Assembly: GCA_963772935.1 (NCBI GenBank)
Contig: CAVYZK010000009.1
Span: 372,001 to 436,000 of the forward strand
From: JANNNF01 sp963772935
GTDB lineage: Bacteria > Pseudomonadota > Alphaproteobacteria > Rhodobacterales > Rhodobacteraceae
Direction of reading: 5' to 3'
DNA: 64,000 nucleotides
How positions within the stretch are numbered: the first letter of the stretch is position 1; each line of letters opens with the position of its first letter. The notes below the pieces were generated by a model. The model ran no database searches. It worked only from the letters and a program-made list of their open reading frames with translations, and was not told the origin of the DNA. Of the stretch, positions 52,958 to 62,707 are shown piece after piece. The position numbers were made by a program, and so were the translations under genes.

Positions 52958-54124
52958 TCAGGTCTTGGGCGCGGCAGAGGCCGCGACAGTGGTGGCAATT
53001 GCCTCGGCCGCAAGCCCCGGGCGCAGGGCCTGCACCCCTTCGGTCACCACCAGATCGCCGGGGGCAAATTCGGCGTCGATCAGCACGGTTTCCACATTGC
53101 GCTGCAAGATGCGTGTGGGCAGTTGCAGGGCCTTGCCGTCGCGCAATACCCAGACAAAGGCTCCAGCCGACCCCCATTGAATGGCCAGCGGGTCCACGGC
53201 GGGATAGCTGTCGCCAGTGAAATCGAGGCTGATCTGAAACGCCATACCCGCGCGCAGGCGGTCTTCGGTGTTGCCGATGGCGGCTTGCACCAAAAGGGTG
53301 CGGCTGGCCACATCAACCCGGTTGTCCAAGGCCGAGATGGCCCCCTTCAACTGCACACCAACCTCGGCCAGCGGCATCGCAGTGATGGGCGTGCCGATGG
53401 TCAACCGGCTGACCACCCGTTCCGGCACCCGGAAATCCACGATCAGGCTCGATCGGTCCTCCAGCGCGGTGATGGTCTGGCCCGCTATCACCCGGTCGCC
53501 CACCTCGACCGACAGGATGCCGATCCAGCCGGGAATGGGGGCCACGATCTGGCGGCGCGACAGATCCAGTTCCGCCTCGCGCAGGGTCAGATCGGCGGTG
53601 GCGAGCGCGAGGTCTGCTTCCCGCACCTGCAGATCGGTCGCGGTGCCGGTGCCTTGCAGGCGGGCAATGCGCTGTGACGTGGCGGTCGCGTCCGCCAGGA
53701 TCAGCGCCGCCCGGTCGCGCGAAATGCGCGCGGCCACCGCATCCAGTTCCGCTACCACATCGCCTGCTTTCACATATTGCCCCGGCGTCGCGACGATCGC
53801 CGTCACCTGACCCGCCACCTCTGTCGCCAGCACCACCGACCGCGCGCCGCGCGCAGACCCGATGGCGGTGATGATGTCGTTCATCGGCTGCACCACGGGC
53901 GGGCTTGCCACCACCTGCACGGCAGGTGCCGCCGCCCCGCCACCGGTGCCCACCGCCGCATTGGCCTGTTCCACCGGTGCCGCGATCAGCCCCAACCGTT
54001 CCAGCGGGGCCAATACCCCCATGCTTGCCAACATCGGCATCGCAGCTGGAACAAAGGCGATCCACCCGGCCACCGCAGCGGCACAAACAAACACTGTCAG
54101 GATGAATTGCTTCCAGATCGGCAT
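52958..54124 (-). CDS. RND efflux membrane-fusion protein (HlyD/AcrA family)
   Basis: 388-residue periplasmic adaptor. An N-terminal anchor (MPIWKQFILTVFVCAAAVAG) is followed by the barrel-sandwich domain (TEVAGQVTAIVATPGQYVKA, then IPGWIGILSVEVGDRVIAGQ) and an alpha-hairpin between them. It links the pump to the outer-membrane channel. ATG 54124 is preferred over a longer frame from 54244. First gene of the leftward efflux operon, divergent from the AI-2E-family permease. Confidence 0.92.
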   Translation of the reverse strand: MPIWKQFILTVFVCAAAVAGWIAFVPAAMPMLASMGVLAPLERLGLIAAPVEQANAAVGTGGGAAAPAVQVVASPPVVQPMNDIITAIGSARGARSVVLATEVAGQVTAIVATPGQYVKAGDVVAELDAVAARISRDRAALILADATATSQRIARLQGTGTATDLQVREADLALATADLTLREAELDLSRRQIVAPIPGWIGILSVEVGDRVIAGQTITALEDRSSLIVDFRVPERVVSRLTIGTPITAMPLAEVGVQLKGAISALDNRVDVASRTLLVQAAIGNTEDRLRAGMAFQISLDFTGDSYPAVDPLAIQWGSAGAFVWVLRDGKALQLPTRILQRNVETVLIDAEFAPGDLVVTEGVQALRPGLAAEAIATTVAASAAPKT

Positions 54125-54349
54125 GAAGAAAGTTCCTTTGCAGCGGTCACGGCAGGGCATCTGGCAAGCGCCAGACGGCTTTAACTGTTCTACGCCCAAA
54201 CTAGCCGATCCCGTCGCGAATAGAAGTGGCAGGGGACCAAACAAATTGTGTGCGGCCCAATGGGAACCATCTTTGCACCGGTTGCGTTTGACCGTGCCCC
54301 CCTTGCGTCAACTGGGCATCAACATCACAGTCGGATCAAGAAGTTCAAT

Positions 54350-56266
54350 ATGGCGCAAAGCGTACAGGGGGCCGGGCGAATGGCAGCACAAATGTCGCAG
54401 GGCAACCCACAAGGCACTGGCACCACCCAGCGGATGGGCATCATCCTTGTGGTGGCGGTCGTCATGTTCGTCGCACAAGACGTGCTGGTGCCGCTGGCGA
54501 TTGCCATGCTGATCACCTTCGCGCTGTCGCCATTGGTCACAGCCCTGCGCCGCCGGGGCCTGCCGATGCTGTGGACGGTGCTGGCCGTGGTGCTGGCCGC
54601 CTTCGTGGCGATCGCCCTGTTCTCGCTGGTGGTGGCCTCGCAACTGGCAACACTGGCGCAAAACCTGCCGACATTTCAAAGCAATATCCTCGCCAAGGTC
54701 GAAAGCCTGAAGGCGCAGGGCGGCGAAGATGGTGTGACCGCCCGATTGTCGGACATGATATCGGCGATCAGCGCCGAAATCAGCACTGCAACCACGCCCG
54801 GCGCCGCCAACGCCCCGATGCAGGTCGAGGTGGTCGATTCCACCAATGTGATCGACCTGTTGCAAAATCTGGTGCTGCCGCTGGTCAGCCCGGTAGCGAC
54901 GGTGGGTCTGGTGATAGTCGTCGTGATCTTCATGCTGCTGGAACGCGAAACCCTGCGCGATCGCTTTATCCGGCTGGTGGGGTCGAACGACCTGCACCGC
55001 ACCACCCAGGTGCTGGAGGAGGCGGGGTCGCGCGTTGCCACCTATCTGCTGATCCAACTGCTGGTGAACGTGATCTATGCCGTGCCCATCGGACTTGGCC
55101 TGTGGCTGATCGGGGTGCCGAACGCCACGCTTTGGGCGATGCTGACCCTGATCCTGCGCTTTGTGCCCTATATCGGGTCGTTCCTTGCCGCCGCCTTTCC
55201 GTTGTTTCTGGCCTTTGCGGTGTCGCCCGACTGGTCGGCGGTGTTGTGGACGGCGGCCCTGTTTCTGACGGTGGAACTCATCACCTCGAACGTGGTCGAA
55301 CCCATGCTCTATGGGTCACGCACCGGGTTGTCGCCACTTGCGATTATCGTCGCGGCGATCTTCTGGACCTTTCTCTGGGGGCCTCTGGGGCTGGTGCTGT
55401 CCACGCCGCTGACCGTGTGTCTTGTGGTGCTGGGCCGCCATATCCCGCAATTTGCCGTGTTCGACATCCTGTTTGGCGATGAACCCGTGCTGGCCCCCCA
55501 TGCCCGGCTGTACCAGCGCCTGCTGGCGGGCGATGCGATGGAGGCAACCTTTCACGCCGAAGAAGCGTTAGAGGACATGGCACTTGCTGATTATTACCAC
55601 CTGACCATGGTGCCCGCCCTGCTGCGCGCACAAGACGACCGCGATCGCGGCGTGCTGACGGACGAGCAGGAAGCCCGTGTGGCCGAGGCCGCGACAACCG
55701 TGGTCACCGATCTGTCGGGTGTGGTGACCGAGGAGATCGAGGAAGACGCCGCCGCGCCGCAACCCGGTGCTGGCTTCAAGGTGGTGCTGGTGGGCGGGCG
55801 GTCTGGCATCGACCATGTCGCCGCCATGATGCTGGGGCAGGTGATGCAGATCGAAGGGGCCGAGGTGCGCCACAACCCGCACACCGACCTTACCCCCTCG
55901 CGCCTGTCGGCGCTGAACGCCGCCGACGCCGATTGCATGATCCTGTGCTTTCTCGACCCCAAACCCTCGCGCGCGTCGCTGCTGCATATCCGGCGGATCA
56001 AGCGCGCCAGCCCGCATCTGCGCCTTGGCGTGCTGATCCTTGCAATGCCGGATGAGGCTGGCCCCACGCTGGAAGGCATGAGCCACGTCGCCCCGGTGTC
56101 GCCCGAGCGCCTGCGGGAGGCTGAAGAAATTGGGGCTGATTTCGCCGTCACCGATCTGGATGCCGCCTGCGATGCCGCTTGGGTCCGCACCGCACCCAAA
56201 CCCGTCGCCGCCGCTGTAAAAACGGCGGAACGCCGGACCAAACGCATCCGCAAAACCGCCGCCTGA
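54350..56266 (+). CDS. AI-2E family (PerM-like) permease with a C-terminal cytoplasmic domain
   Basis: About 638 residues. The first 380 form the PerM/AI-2E transporter fold: MGIILVVAVVMFVAQDVLVP, then ETLRDRFIRLVG and LWAMLTLILRFVPYIGSFLA and WGPLGLVLSTPLTVCLVVLG. The remaining 250 residues are an extra soluble region with a Rossmann-like start (FKVVLVGGRSGIDHVAAMML) and a basic tail. Most PerM proteins stop near 350-400 residues, so this is an extended form. The substrate is unknown; the AI-2 name is historical. Starts at 54380 or 54392 are also possible. Confidence 0.85.
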   Translation: MAQSVQGAGRMAAQMSQGNPQGTGTTQRMGIILVVAVVMFVAQDVLVPLAIAMLITFALSPLVTALRRRGLPMLWTVLAVVLAAFVAIALFSLVVASQLATLAQNLPTFQSNILAKVESLKAQGGEDGVTARLSDMISAISAEISTATTPGAANAPMQVEVVDSTNVIDLLQNLVLPLVSPVATVGLVIVVVIFMLLERETLRDRFIRLVGSNDLHRTTQVLEEAGSRVATYLLIQLLVNVIYAVPIGLGLWLIGVPNATLWAMLTLILRFVPYIGSFLAAAFPLFLAFAVSPDWSAVLWTAALFLTVELITSNVVEPMLYGSRTGLSPLAIIVAAIFWTFLWGPLGLVLSTPLTVCLVVLGRHIPQFAVFDILFGDEPVLAPHARLYQRLLAGDAMEATFHAEEALEDMALADYYHLTMVPALLRAQDDRDRGVLTDEQEARVAEAATTVVTDLSGVVTEEIEEDAAAPQPGAGFKVVLVGGRSGIDHVAAMMLGQVMQIEGAEVRHNPHTDLTPSRLSALNAADADCMILCFLDPKPSRASLLHIRRIKRASPHLRLGVLILAMPDEAGPTLEGMSHVAPVSPERLREAEEIGADFAVTDLDAACDAAWVRTAPKPVAAAVKTAERRTKRIRKTAA

Positions 56267-56312
56267 CAGTTTAACCCTCCTCACTGATCCCTAATCGAAA
56301 AGGACTATCCCC

Positions 56313-56684
56313 ATGGCACGTCAACCCACCGTTACCGAAAAAACCGCAGCGCTTCAGGCCGAGGTTGCCGCCCTGCGCGCCGATATGGCGGGCATCGCCG
56401 ACCTGATCGCCAGCCTCGCGCGCCCGGCGGGCGATGTGGCATCCGACATCGGGTCCACCTTGCAGGACCGTGCCGATGCCATCGCCTCGGCCGCGCATGC
56501 CGCCACCAGTGCCGCCCGCGCCAAGGTGGCCGAGGCCACCGATTGGGTCGCGCACAGCGCCACTGGCAAGGTCGATGATATCTTGTCAGACGCCACCGCC
56601 TATGCCCGCGAAAAGCCCGCCAATGCCCTGATGTTTGCTGGGTTTGCCGGGTTGCTGGTCGGCCTGTTCTTCTGGCGGCGGTAA
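56313..56684 (+). CDS. DUF883/YqjD-like membrane-anchored protein
   Basis: 123-residue protein: a long Ala-rich amphipathic helix (DIGSTLQDRADAIASAAHAA) precedes one C-terminal TM helix (ALMFAGFAGLLVGLFFWRR) ending in the typical FFWRR. ElaB/YqjD proteins bind ribosomes at the inner membrane in stationary phase. It is followed after 5 bases by a YqjE-like gene, as in E. coli. Confidence 0.88.
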   Translation: MARQPTVTEKTAALQAEVAALRADMAGIADLIASLARPAGDVASDIGSTLQDRADAIASAAHAATSAARAKVAEATDWVAHSATGKVDDILSDATAYAREKPANALMFAGFAGLLVGLFFWRR

Positions 56685-56689
56685 GCGCA

Positions 56690-57103
56690 GTGGGCATTGT
56701 TCTGCAACTGGCGCTGATGGCAATGCGCCTGCGGGCGCAACAGTCGGCAGGCCGGGTGGCGGCAACTTCGGGCATCGTTCTTCTGGCCCTGCTGTTTGCG
56801 CTGTTTGGTCTGGCAGGGTTCACCGCCGCCGCATGGATCGCCCTTGCCCACGAACTGGGGGCAATCCGCGCCGCCCTGATCATGGGCGGGGCAGGGTTGG
56901 TGGTGGCCGCGATCCTGCTGCTGATCGCCAAATCCCGGTCGCGCCGCCGCGTGCCGGCCCCCCCACTGCTGTCACAGGTGCCCGACATCTCGACGCTGCT
57001 GAACCAGACCATGGGCAAAGGCAGCACCACCGTCGTCTGGGCACCGCTGATCGGCGTTGCTCTGCTGGGCTTGCTCATCGGGCGGGGCGGCAAAAAAGAC
57101 TGA
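56690..57103 (+). CDS. Phage-holin-3-6/YqjE-like membrane protein
   Basis: 137-residue protein with three hydrophobic segments (GIVLLALLFALFGLAGFTAA; IMGGAGLVVAAILLLIAKS; a C-terminal ALLGLLIGRGG). GTG start 56690. Pairs with the DUF883 gene as yqjD-yqjE; despite the holin family name there is no phage context. Function unknown, probably envelope or stress related. Confidence 0.82.
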   Translation: MGIVLQLALMAMRLRAQQSAGRVAATSGIVLLALLFALFGLAGFTAAAWIALAHELGAIRAALIMGGAGLVVAAILLLIAKSRSRRRVPAPPLLSQVPDISTLLNQTMGKGSTTVVWAPLIGVALLGLLIGRGGKKD

Positions 57104-57129
57104 CGGTCAAGAGACTGACCTGTAACGAT

Positions 57130-57165
57130 AAAAACCTGCCTCTCCATCCCGGGGGGCAGGTTTTT
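57130..57165 (+). terminator. Rho-independent terminator after the yqjE-like gene
   Basis: AAAAACCTGCC (57130-57140) pairs with GGCAGGTTTTT (57155-57165) around a GC-rich loop and ends in a T-run. Confidence 0.88.
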
Positions 57166-57274
57166 GCTTATGCCTCACAGTTTAGCGATTGCAGGGTATG
57201 CCGAAACGGCCCCAGCCCGTAAGGTGCCCCACAATCACAACGCGAGCATACTCGCCACGACCAAAGGCAGCAGC

Positions 57275-59249
57275 ATGGCCCTCATTTCCGGTCTGAATAC
57301 CCCCGATACCCTGTTCGGCGGCACCGGTGCCGACACCCTGATCGGCTGGAACCCGGCCAATGCGGCGGGCAATTTCGGCCCGGCAACCGATGCTGACATT
57401 CTGGTGGCGGGGGCGGGCAGCGATCTGGTGCAGGGCGGCGGCGGCAACGATCAGATCTACGGGCAGGACGATGCCGATACGCTGGAAGGTGGCACCGGGA
57501 ACGATACGCTCTACGGTGGCGCGGGCACCGATACCGTGCTGGGCGGCAGCGGCAACGACCTGATCTTTGTCGAGGCCGCAGATGGTGCCGACAGCATCGA
57601 CGGCGGCACCGGCATTGATAGGCTGAACCTTGACCGCACGGGCAGCCTGCTGGGCCTTGGCTTTTCGATTGCGGTGGCGTCGGCATTGCAGACTCTCGCG
57701 GATGGCACCCGGATTACCGGCATCGACGCCCTGCTGTTTCGCGGCGGCGAAGGCCGCGACACTGTAACGGGCGGCGCGCTGGACGATCAGTTGTTTGGCA
57801 ACGGCGGCAATGATGTGCTGTCGGGCGGTGGCGGCGTTGACTATCTGGCAGGCGACGGCGGCAATGACAGCCTGCTCGGCGGCGCGGGCAATGACGTGAT
57901 CAACGGCGGCGATGGCAATGACAGCCTGACCGGCGAGCGCGGGCGATGACCGGCTGGATGCCACCGCAGGCAATGACACGGGCTATGGCGGAACTGGCAA
58001 CGACACGGTCTATGGAGGGGATGGCCAGGATCTGATCGGTGGCGACGATGGCAATGACGATCTGCGCGGCGATGCGGGCAATGACACCCTGTCTGGCGGC
58101 GCGGGCAATGACCTGATTCTGGGGCAAGACGGGCGCGACAGCCTGCGCGGTGATGCGGGCGATGACAGCCTCTATGGCGATGCCGGGCATGGACACGCTC
58201 GATGGCGGCGATGGCAATGACCAACTGGTCGGCGGCGCAGAGGCTGATGTGCTGTACGGCGGCATCGGCAATGACACGCTGTTTGGCGAGGCAGGCAATG
58301 ACCGCGTGCAGGGCGGCGCGGGCGAGGATCACCTGATCGGCAATGACGGGGCCGACCGCCTGTATGGCGAGGCCGGGGCCGATACCCTGTGGGGCGAGGC
58401 GGGCAATGACGCGCTTTATGGCGGCGATGACGCCGACGTTCTGCAAGGCGGGGCCGACGATGACAGCCTGCTCTGGCGGTCTGGGCGATGACACGCTGTA
58501 TGGCGAGGCCGGGGCCGACAGCCTGACCGGGTCGGGTGGGGTTGATCACCTCTATGGCGGCATCGGGGCCGATACTTTGCTGGGCGGCGCGGGCGATGAT
58601 CTGCTGTTTCTGATCGCGGGCGGCGGGGTGGACCGCGTCGATGGCGGCACCGGGGTGGATTATCTCTACCTCGACCGCAGCACGGATACCGCCGCCCTGA
58701 CCCTGACCCTTGGGCCTGCAATGACACTGGCCGATGGCACCGTGCTGAACGGCATCGAACGCGTCTGGGCGACGGGTGGTGCGGGCAATGATGCAGCTTA
58801 CCGGTGGCGCGCTGGTGGACCGTCTGGTGGGCGGGCTTGGGGACGATGCGCTGACGGGCGGGGCAGGCGATGACACCCTGACCGGCGACGCAGGCCGCGA
58901 TACCCTGACCGGCGGCGCGGGGGTAGATGAGCTGTCAGGCGGGGCCGGATCGGACCTGTTCGATTTCATCTCGGCGGGCGAGGTGGATGTGATCACCGAT
59001 TTTTCGGTGGTCTCTGACACCCTGCGTCTGGACGATGCGGCCTTCGCAGGCATCGCGCGCGGCAATCTGTCTGCCGATGATTTCGTGGCAGGCACCGCAG
59101 CGCTGGATAGCACCGACCGGGTGATCTATGACCAGACCACCGGGGCCGTGTGGTTTGACGCCGATGGCCTTGGCGGCGCAGATGCCGTGCAATTCGCCCA
59201 AGTGACCGCAGGCTTGGTGCTGACCGAGGCGGATTTCAGGATCTTCTGA
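57275..59249 (+). pseudogene. RTX calcium-binding protein with four one-base insertions
   Basis: Hemolysin-type repeat protein made mainly of GGxGxDxLx nonapeptides that form a calcium-bound beta-roll, exported by type I secretion through its C-terminus. It starts MALISGLNTPDTLFGGTGAD. Extra bases at about 57936 (A), 58185-58187 (G), 58474 (T) and 58796 (G) break it into five frames. Deleting all four gives exactly 657 codons (656 residues), ending with a type I secretion C-terminal pattern (FDFISAGEVDVITDFSVVSD ... EADFRIF). No secretion ATPase or adaptor is adjacent. No catalytic domain is present, so it is probably a surface or matrix protein. Confidence 0.88.
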
Positions 59250-59347
59250 CCAGACCTCCCCACCAGCGCACAGATACCGCGCGGCGGGGTGGGCTGGCGT
59301 GACGAGGCGCTGCGCCCTATCTTGGGCGCAGCAAAAGGAGCCATCGC

Positions 59348-60283
59348 ATGAGCTGGAACCCCGCCCTCGACCCGTCCATTCCGATCGGTGATGCCGTTGA
59401 CGCCATCGACACCGTGATCGTCCCCCGCGCCCGCGACCTTGGCGGGTTCGAGGTGCGCCGCGCCTTGCCATCGGTCGCCCGGCAGATGGTCGGCCCCTTC
59501 ATATTCTTCGATCAGATGGGCCCCGCCGAATTTCTGACCGGCAAGGGCATCGACGTGCGCCCGCACCCCCATATCGGCCTCGGCACCGTGACCTACCTGC
59601 TGCGCGGCCGCATTCACCACCGCGACAGCCTTGGCACCGACGCCTGGATTGATCCGGGGGCGGTGAACTGGATGCTGGCGGGGCAGGGGATCACCCATTC
59701 CGAACGTCAGGACGGCGCGATCCGCCAAGGACCGCACAGCCTGTTCGGGCTGCAAACCTGGCTCGCCCTGCCCAAATCGCAGGAAGATGACCCCGCAGCC
59801 TTCATCCATGCCCCCGCCGATACGCTGCCCGTCTTGCAGGGTGAGGGCAAGGAGGTGCGGCTGATCCTCGGTACTGCCTATGGCGAGGCCGCCCCGATCA
59901 AACTGCCGTTCGAGGTGTTCTATGCCGACGCGGTGCTGGAGGCCGGGGCGTCGATCCCGCTGCCCGACGACCATGAAGATCGCGGCGTTTACATTCTGGC
60001 AGGCGAGGTGACGGTGGGCGGCCAGACCTTCCCGACCGGGCAGATGCTGGTCTTCCGCCCCGGCGACCGGATTTCGGTCAAGGCGGGGGATGCAGGCGCG
60101 CGGCTGATGCTGCTGGGCGGGGCCACGATGGACGGGCCGCGCCACATCTGGTGGAACTTCGTGGCCTCGTCGAAAGACCGCATTGATGCGGCGAAAGAGG
60201 CATGGCGGGCCGGTGACTGGGCGCATGGCCGGTTCCGTCTGCCGCCAGCGGATGACAGCGAGTTCATCCCGGCACCGGAGTGA
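59348..60283 (+). CDS. Pirin-family bicupin
   Basis: 311-residue two-cupin protein. The iron-site motif is VRPHPHIGLGTVTYLLRG (HxH) with HRDSLG, and the ITHSERQ region supplies the remaining ligands. The C-terminal cupin has GQMLVFRPGDRISV. Some pirins are quercetinases or redox sensors; the role here is unknown. Solitary gene facing the GSCFA gene. Confidence 0.92.
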   Translation: MSWNPALDPSIPIGDAVDAIDTVIVPRARDLGGFEVRRALPSVARQMVGPFIFFDQMGPAEFLTGKGIDVRPHPHIGLGTVTYLLRGRIHHRDSLGTDAWIDPGAVNWMLAGQGITHSERQDGAIRQGPHSLFGLQTWLALPKSQEDDPAAFIHAPADTLPVLQGEGKEVRLILGTAYGEAAPIKLPFEVFYADAVLEAGASIPLPDDHEDRGVYILAGEVTVGGQTFPTGQMLVFRPGDRISVKAGDAGARLMLLGGATMDGPRHIWWNFVASSKDRIDAAKEAWRAGDWAHGRFRLPPADDSEFIPAPE

Positions 60284-60305
60284 TCTTTGGGGCTATTGGG
60301 TGGGG

Positions 60306-60329
60306 AGGATGGGCAGATTGCCCATCCTA
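60306..60329. repeat. GTAGGATGGGCA palindrome, copy 1
   Basis: AGGATGGGCA (60306-60315) pairs perfectly with TGCCCATCCT (60319-60328) around GAT. It supplies the stop codon of the GSCFA gene. A related GTAGGGCGGG palindrome lies at 61920-61940. Such elements recur between genes in Rhodobacteraceae, from memory. Confidence 0.55.
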
Positions 60330-61524
60330 CTCCGCTGCGGCCAAGGCCATCGCATCATCCGCCTGCCAGCCTGCCAACACATCGGCCCCAAGCTTGCGCA
60401 GCGCCTTGTCCACTCCCTCATCCGGGTGCAGCGCCGCCCCGCGCAGATATTGCCGCGAGCCGGAACGGCTTTCTCGCCAGGATCAGCGCCGCCATCCCCT
60501 CCGGCAGCAATCCTGCCACCGCACAAGCCCGCCCCCAGGCCACGGCCAAAGACGGGCGGTTGCCGATGTCGCTGCACCACGCCACCTCGAACAGCGTCAT
60601 GATATAGTCGAGCACCGGCACTTCCATATGCCGCCGGTCGGGTTTGTAGGGCAGTTGGAACACATCGGCCACCAGCTCATACGACGGCCAATAGTGCAGC
60701 ACGCCGTCGGCAGCCACCTCGCGCACCACCTCATCAATCGCCACCCGCAGCACGGCTTTGGACACCGAATTGGCGGTCAGGCAGGAGTTGTCGCGGAACG
60801 TCGCGATCAGCGGAATAGGCGACAGCGTATAGATGATCTTGGCATCCGGCCGATGCTTGCGGATCAGCGCATAGATGGCGCGCAGGTTGTCCTTGTTCTC
60901 CTCCACCGTGGACACCCGGAATTTGTGCCGCGCAGGGTCATAGGCATCTTTCGGGATCGTGCGCCAGAACACGTTGCCGGTGGGTTCATCATACCAGACC
61001 TCGGACAGCCCGAAGGTCAGGATGAACACATCGGTTGCGTCGAAAATCCGCTTGGTTTCCGCCTGCACCCCGGCGTCATAGCCATAATCCTGCGCGTCAT
61101 AGCCGTGCCACAGCGCGCCCTCGAACGTCTTGTTCTCCCACGCCCATTCGAACTGCTGACGGATCACGAAGGAATTCACCATCCCCTCACCGCAGGTCAC
61201 CACATAGGCGTTTTTCGCCGCCTCATCCTTGTTCAGCACGCGGAAATTGCGCTTTGACAGCCAGTTGGAAATATTGGCCGCAAAGCAAGACCCGAAGGCA
61301 GTGATCTGCGTCTGCGGCGTGATGATCGGGGCAGGGGGCACCCAGCCGTGCAGCACGAACTTCTGCGTCCCCTCAACGTCGAGCAACCGAGAGGTGGTGG
61401 GGTTGAAATTGGTATGCTCACCGCGAAACCACGTCCGGTGTTCGGCGGTGGCCTTGCCGGTGGTCTGAAAGTTCAGCTCCTGCGCCTGCCCGGCCTTGGC
61501 CTTCTTGGTCGGTTTGCGTGTCAT
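60327..61524 (-). pseudogene. GSCFA-domain protein, split near the 3' end by a one-base insertion
   Basis: Cytosolic GDSL-like protein. GSCFA motif: ITAFGSCFAANISNWL, then FILTFGLSEVWYDEPTGNVF and KIIYTLSPIPLIATFRD. ATG 61524 (MTRKPTKKAKAGQAQELNFQ) is preferred. The visible frame ends at about 60418, but the frame shifted by one base at 60470-60472 (an extra base in a TTT run on the + strand) continues SGSRQYLRGAALHPDEGVDK to a stop at 60327. Corrected length is 399 codons (398 residues). The truncation removes about 45 residues but leaves the catalytic part. Often linked to polysaccharide modification; substrate unknown. Confidence 0.85.
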
Positions 61525-61706
61525 GCCTGTGCCCCTTTGCCCCGGTCCCGGTGGTGGCCCGCAGCCCCGCCGTTGTTTTGCAAGCAGTCTAGGCCAACAT
61601 GGGTTACGAATCAATTGACGTGAACACGGGGAGTTATGTTGGCGCTACGGGGGGCGCTGCGGTGCATCCCTTCGATTTCATACCGAAATATCGCCAAGAA
61701 ACCTGC

Positions 61707-61735
61707 TTGACGCGCGCTGCGCCCCCCCCTATTAC
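61707..61735 (+). promoter_or_regulatory. Promoter of the first tRNA-Asp
   Basis: TTGACG at 61707-61712 and TATTAC at 61730-61735 with a 17-base spacer; the tRNA begins 42 bases after the -10. Confidence 0.7.
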
Positions 61736-61777
61736 ACCCCGACGCAAAGGGCCGCAGGGTCTGATGCGGTGCGATGC

Positions 61778-61854
61778 GCGGTGGTAGCTCAGTTGGTTAG
61801 AGTACCGGCCTGTCACGCCGGGGGTCGCGGGTTCGAGCCCCGTCCGCCGCGCCA
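61778..61854 (+). tRNA. tRNA-Asp (GTC), copy 1
   Basis: 77 bases: acceptor GCGGTGG/CCGCCGC with one T-G pair, D-arm GCTCAGTTGGTTAGAGT, anticodon loop CTGTCAC (GTC), T-arm GCGGGTTCGAGCCCCGT, discriminator G and encoded CCA. Identical to the copy at 63339-63415. Confidence 0.96.
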
Positions 61855-61862
61855 TTCGCCTT

Positions 61863-61892
61863 AAAAAACCGTCCCGCAAGGGGCGGTTTTTT
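61863..61892 (+). terminator. Terminator after tRNA-Asp copy 1
   Basis: AAAAAACCGTCCC pairs with GGGGCGGTTTTTT around GCAA (61863-61892), ending in six T. Confidence 0.92.
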
Positions 61893-61919
61893 GGTTTCTG
61901 GGGGGCGTTTGGTGACTCC

Positions 61920-61940
61920 GTAGGGCGGGGTTCACCCGCC
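61920..61940. repeat. GTAGGGCGGG palindrome, copy 2
   Basis: GGCGGG (61924-61929) pairs with CCCGCC (61935-61940) around GTTCA, preceded by GTAG as in the copy at 60306. It overlaps the end of the broken LRR gene. Confidence 0.45.
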
Positions 61941-62707
61941 GTCCCCCGATGCGCCTCGCGCAGAATCTGATCCGCGCGGATAGCGTGTATTCCAGCCAAC
62001 GATAGCCGGTTTCGCCCCATGCGGTGCTGTCGCCATGATCGCATCCTTGTGCAGGACCAGGAATCGTGCTGCGGCGACAGTCACTTCGCCAGCCACATGC
62101 CCGATTGCCGCTTCACCAAAGGTGCTAGCCACATAGGCCATGGCCAAAACCGTGTTTCGCGTGAACGGGCGCCGATACTCGGCAATCCGCCCTTCGTCCC
62201 CAGCCTTTGCCACCGTCCCCGCCGCCTGCCGCAAACGTGGCGTAGCAAGCTGTGCATCCGCCTCCAAGCCAACCGCGATCAGACGCTCACCTTGAGCCAC
62301 TGTCGCAGGTTGGCGGTTGCGGGCATAGTCAAGCAGCCGCCGTTCCAGCAGGTCTACGTCAGGATGGCCCAGTGTCACCGGCGGCCCAAGACGCAACACC
62401 GAGTTCAACGCCGCTATGCACTCGGCATCCATCTGTTCCTGAACGGTTTTTTTCCCGTCTGCCTCACGCAGGTCGGTCGATGCTGCGATCTGGATGTGGA
62501 TATCAAGCAGGTCAGCGTCTTCAAACGGCAGCGCAACGAGACTGCGCAGCGCATCGGCAGGAGCTTGTTACCTCGACAAACCTGTTGCCGAACCGCTGCG
62601 AAATCTCCACGCTTCGGGCAGCTTTGCATAAATGCGCCGCTTGATCGGATCCGTCAGATCAATGGCGGCTATTGCGCTTTGGTCCAGATCCAGATCCGTT
62701 AGGTCCC
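61932..62707 (-). pseudogene. 3' part of the LRR gene, displaced by a frameshift and an in-frame stop
   Basis: Continuing from the LRR protein in the next frame after an extra base at 62704-62706, one reads DLTDLDLDQSAIAAIDLTDP then IKRRIYAKLPEAWRFRSGSA. Then comes a TAA at 62568-62570, followed in the same frame by QAPADALRSLVALPFEDADL and the rest to 61932, including VDLLERRLLDYARNRQPATV and FTRNTVLAMAYVASTFGEAA. The whole span 61932-63228 minus one base is 432 codons. I do not recognise the C-terminal domain. Two independent lesions favour real decay over a single sequencing slip. Confidence 0.55.

Noticed and set aside
56690..57103. Prophage holin
   Set aside because: The holin family name is misleading here; the gene pairs with a DUF883 gene as in yqjD-yqjE, and no phage genes are present.
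57275..58491. Several small separate RTX genes
   Set aside because: The fragments join into one 656-residue frame after four single-base corrections, so one broken gene is the simpler reading.
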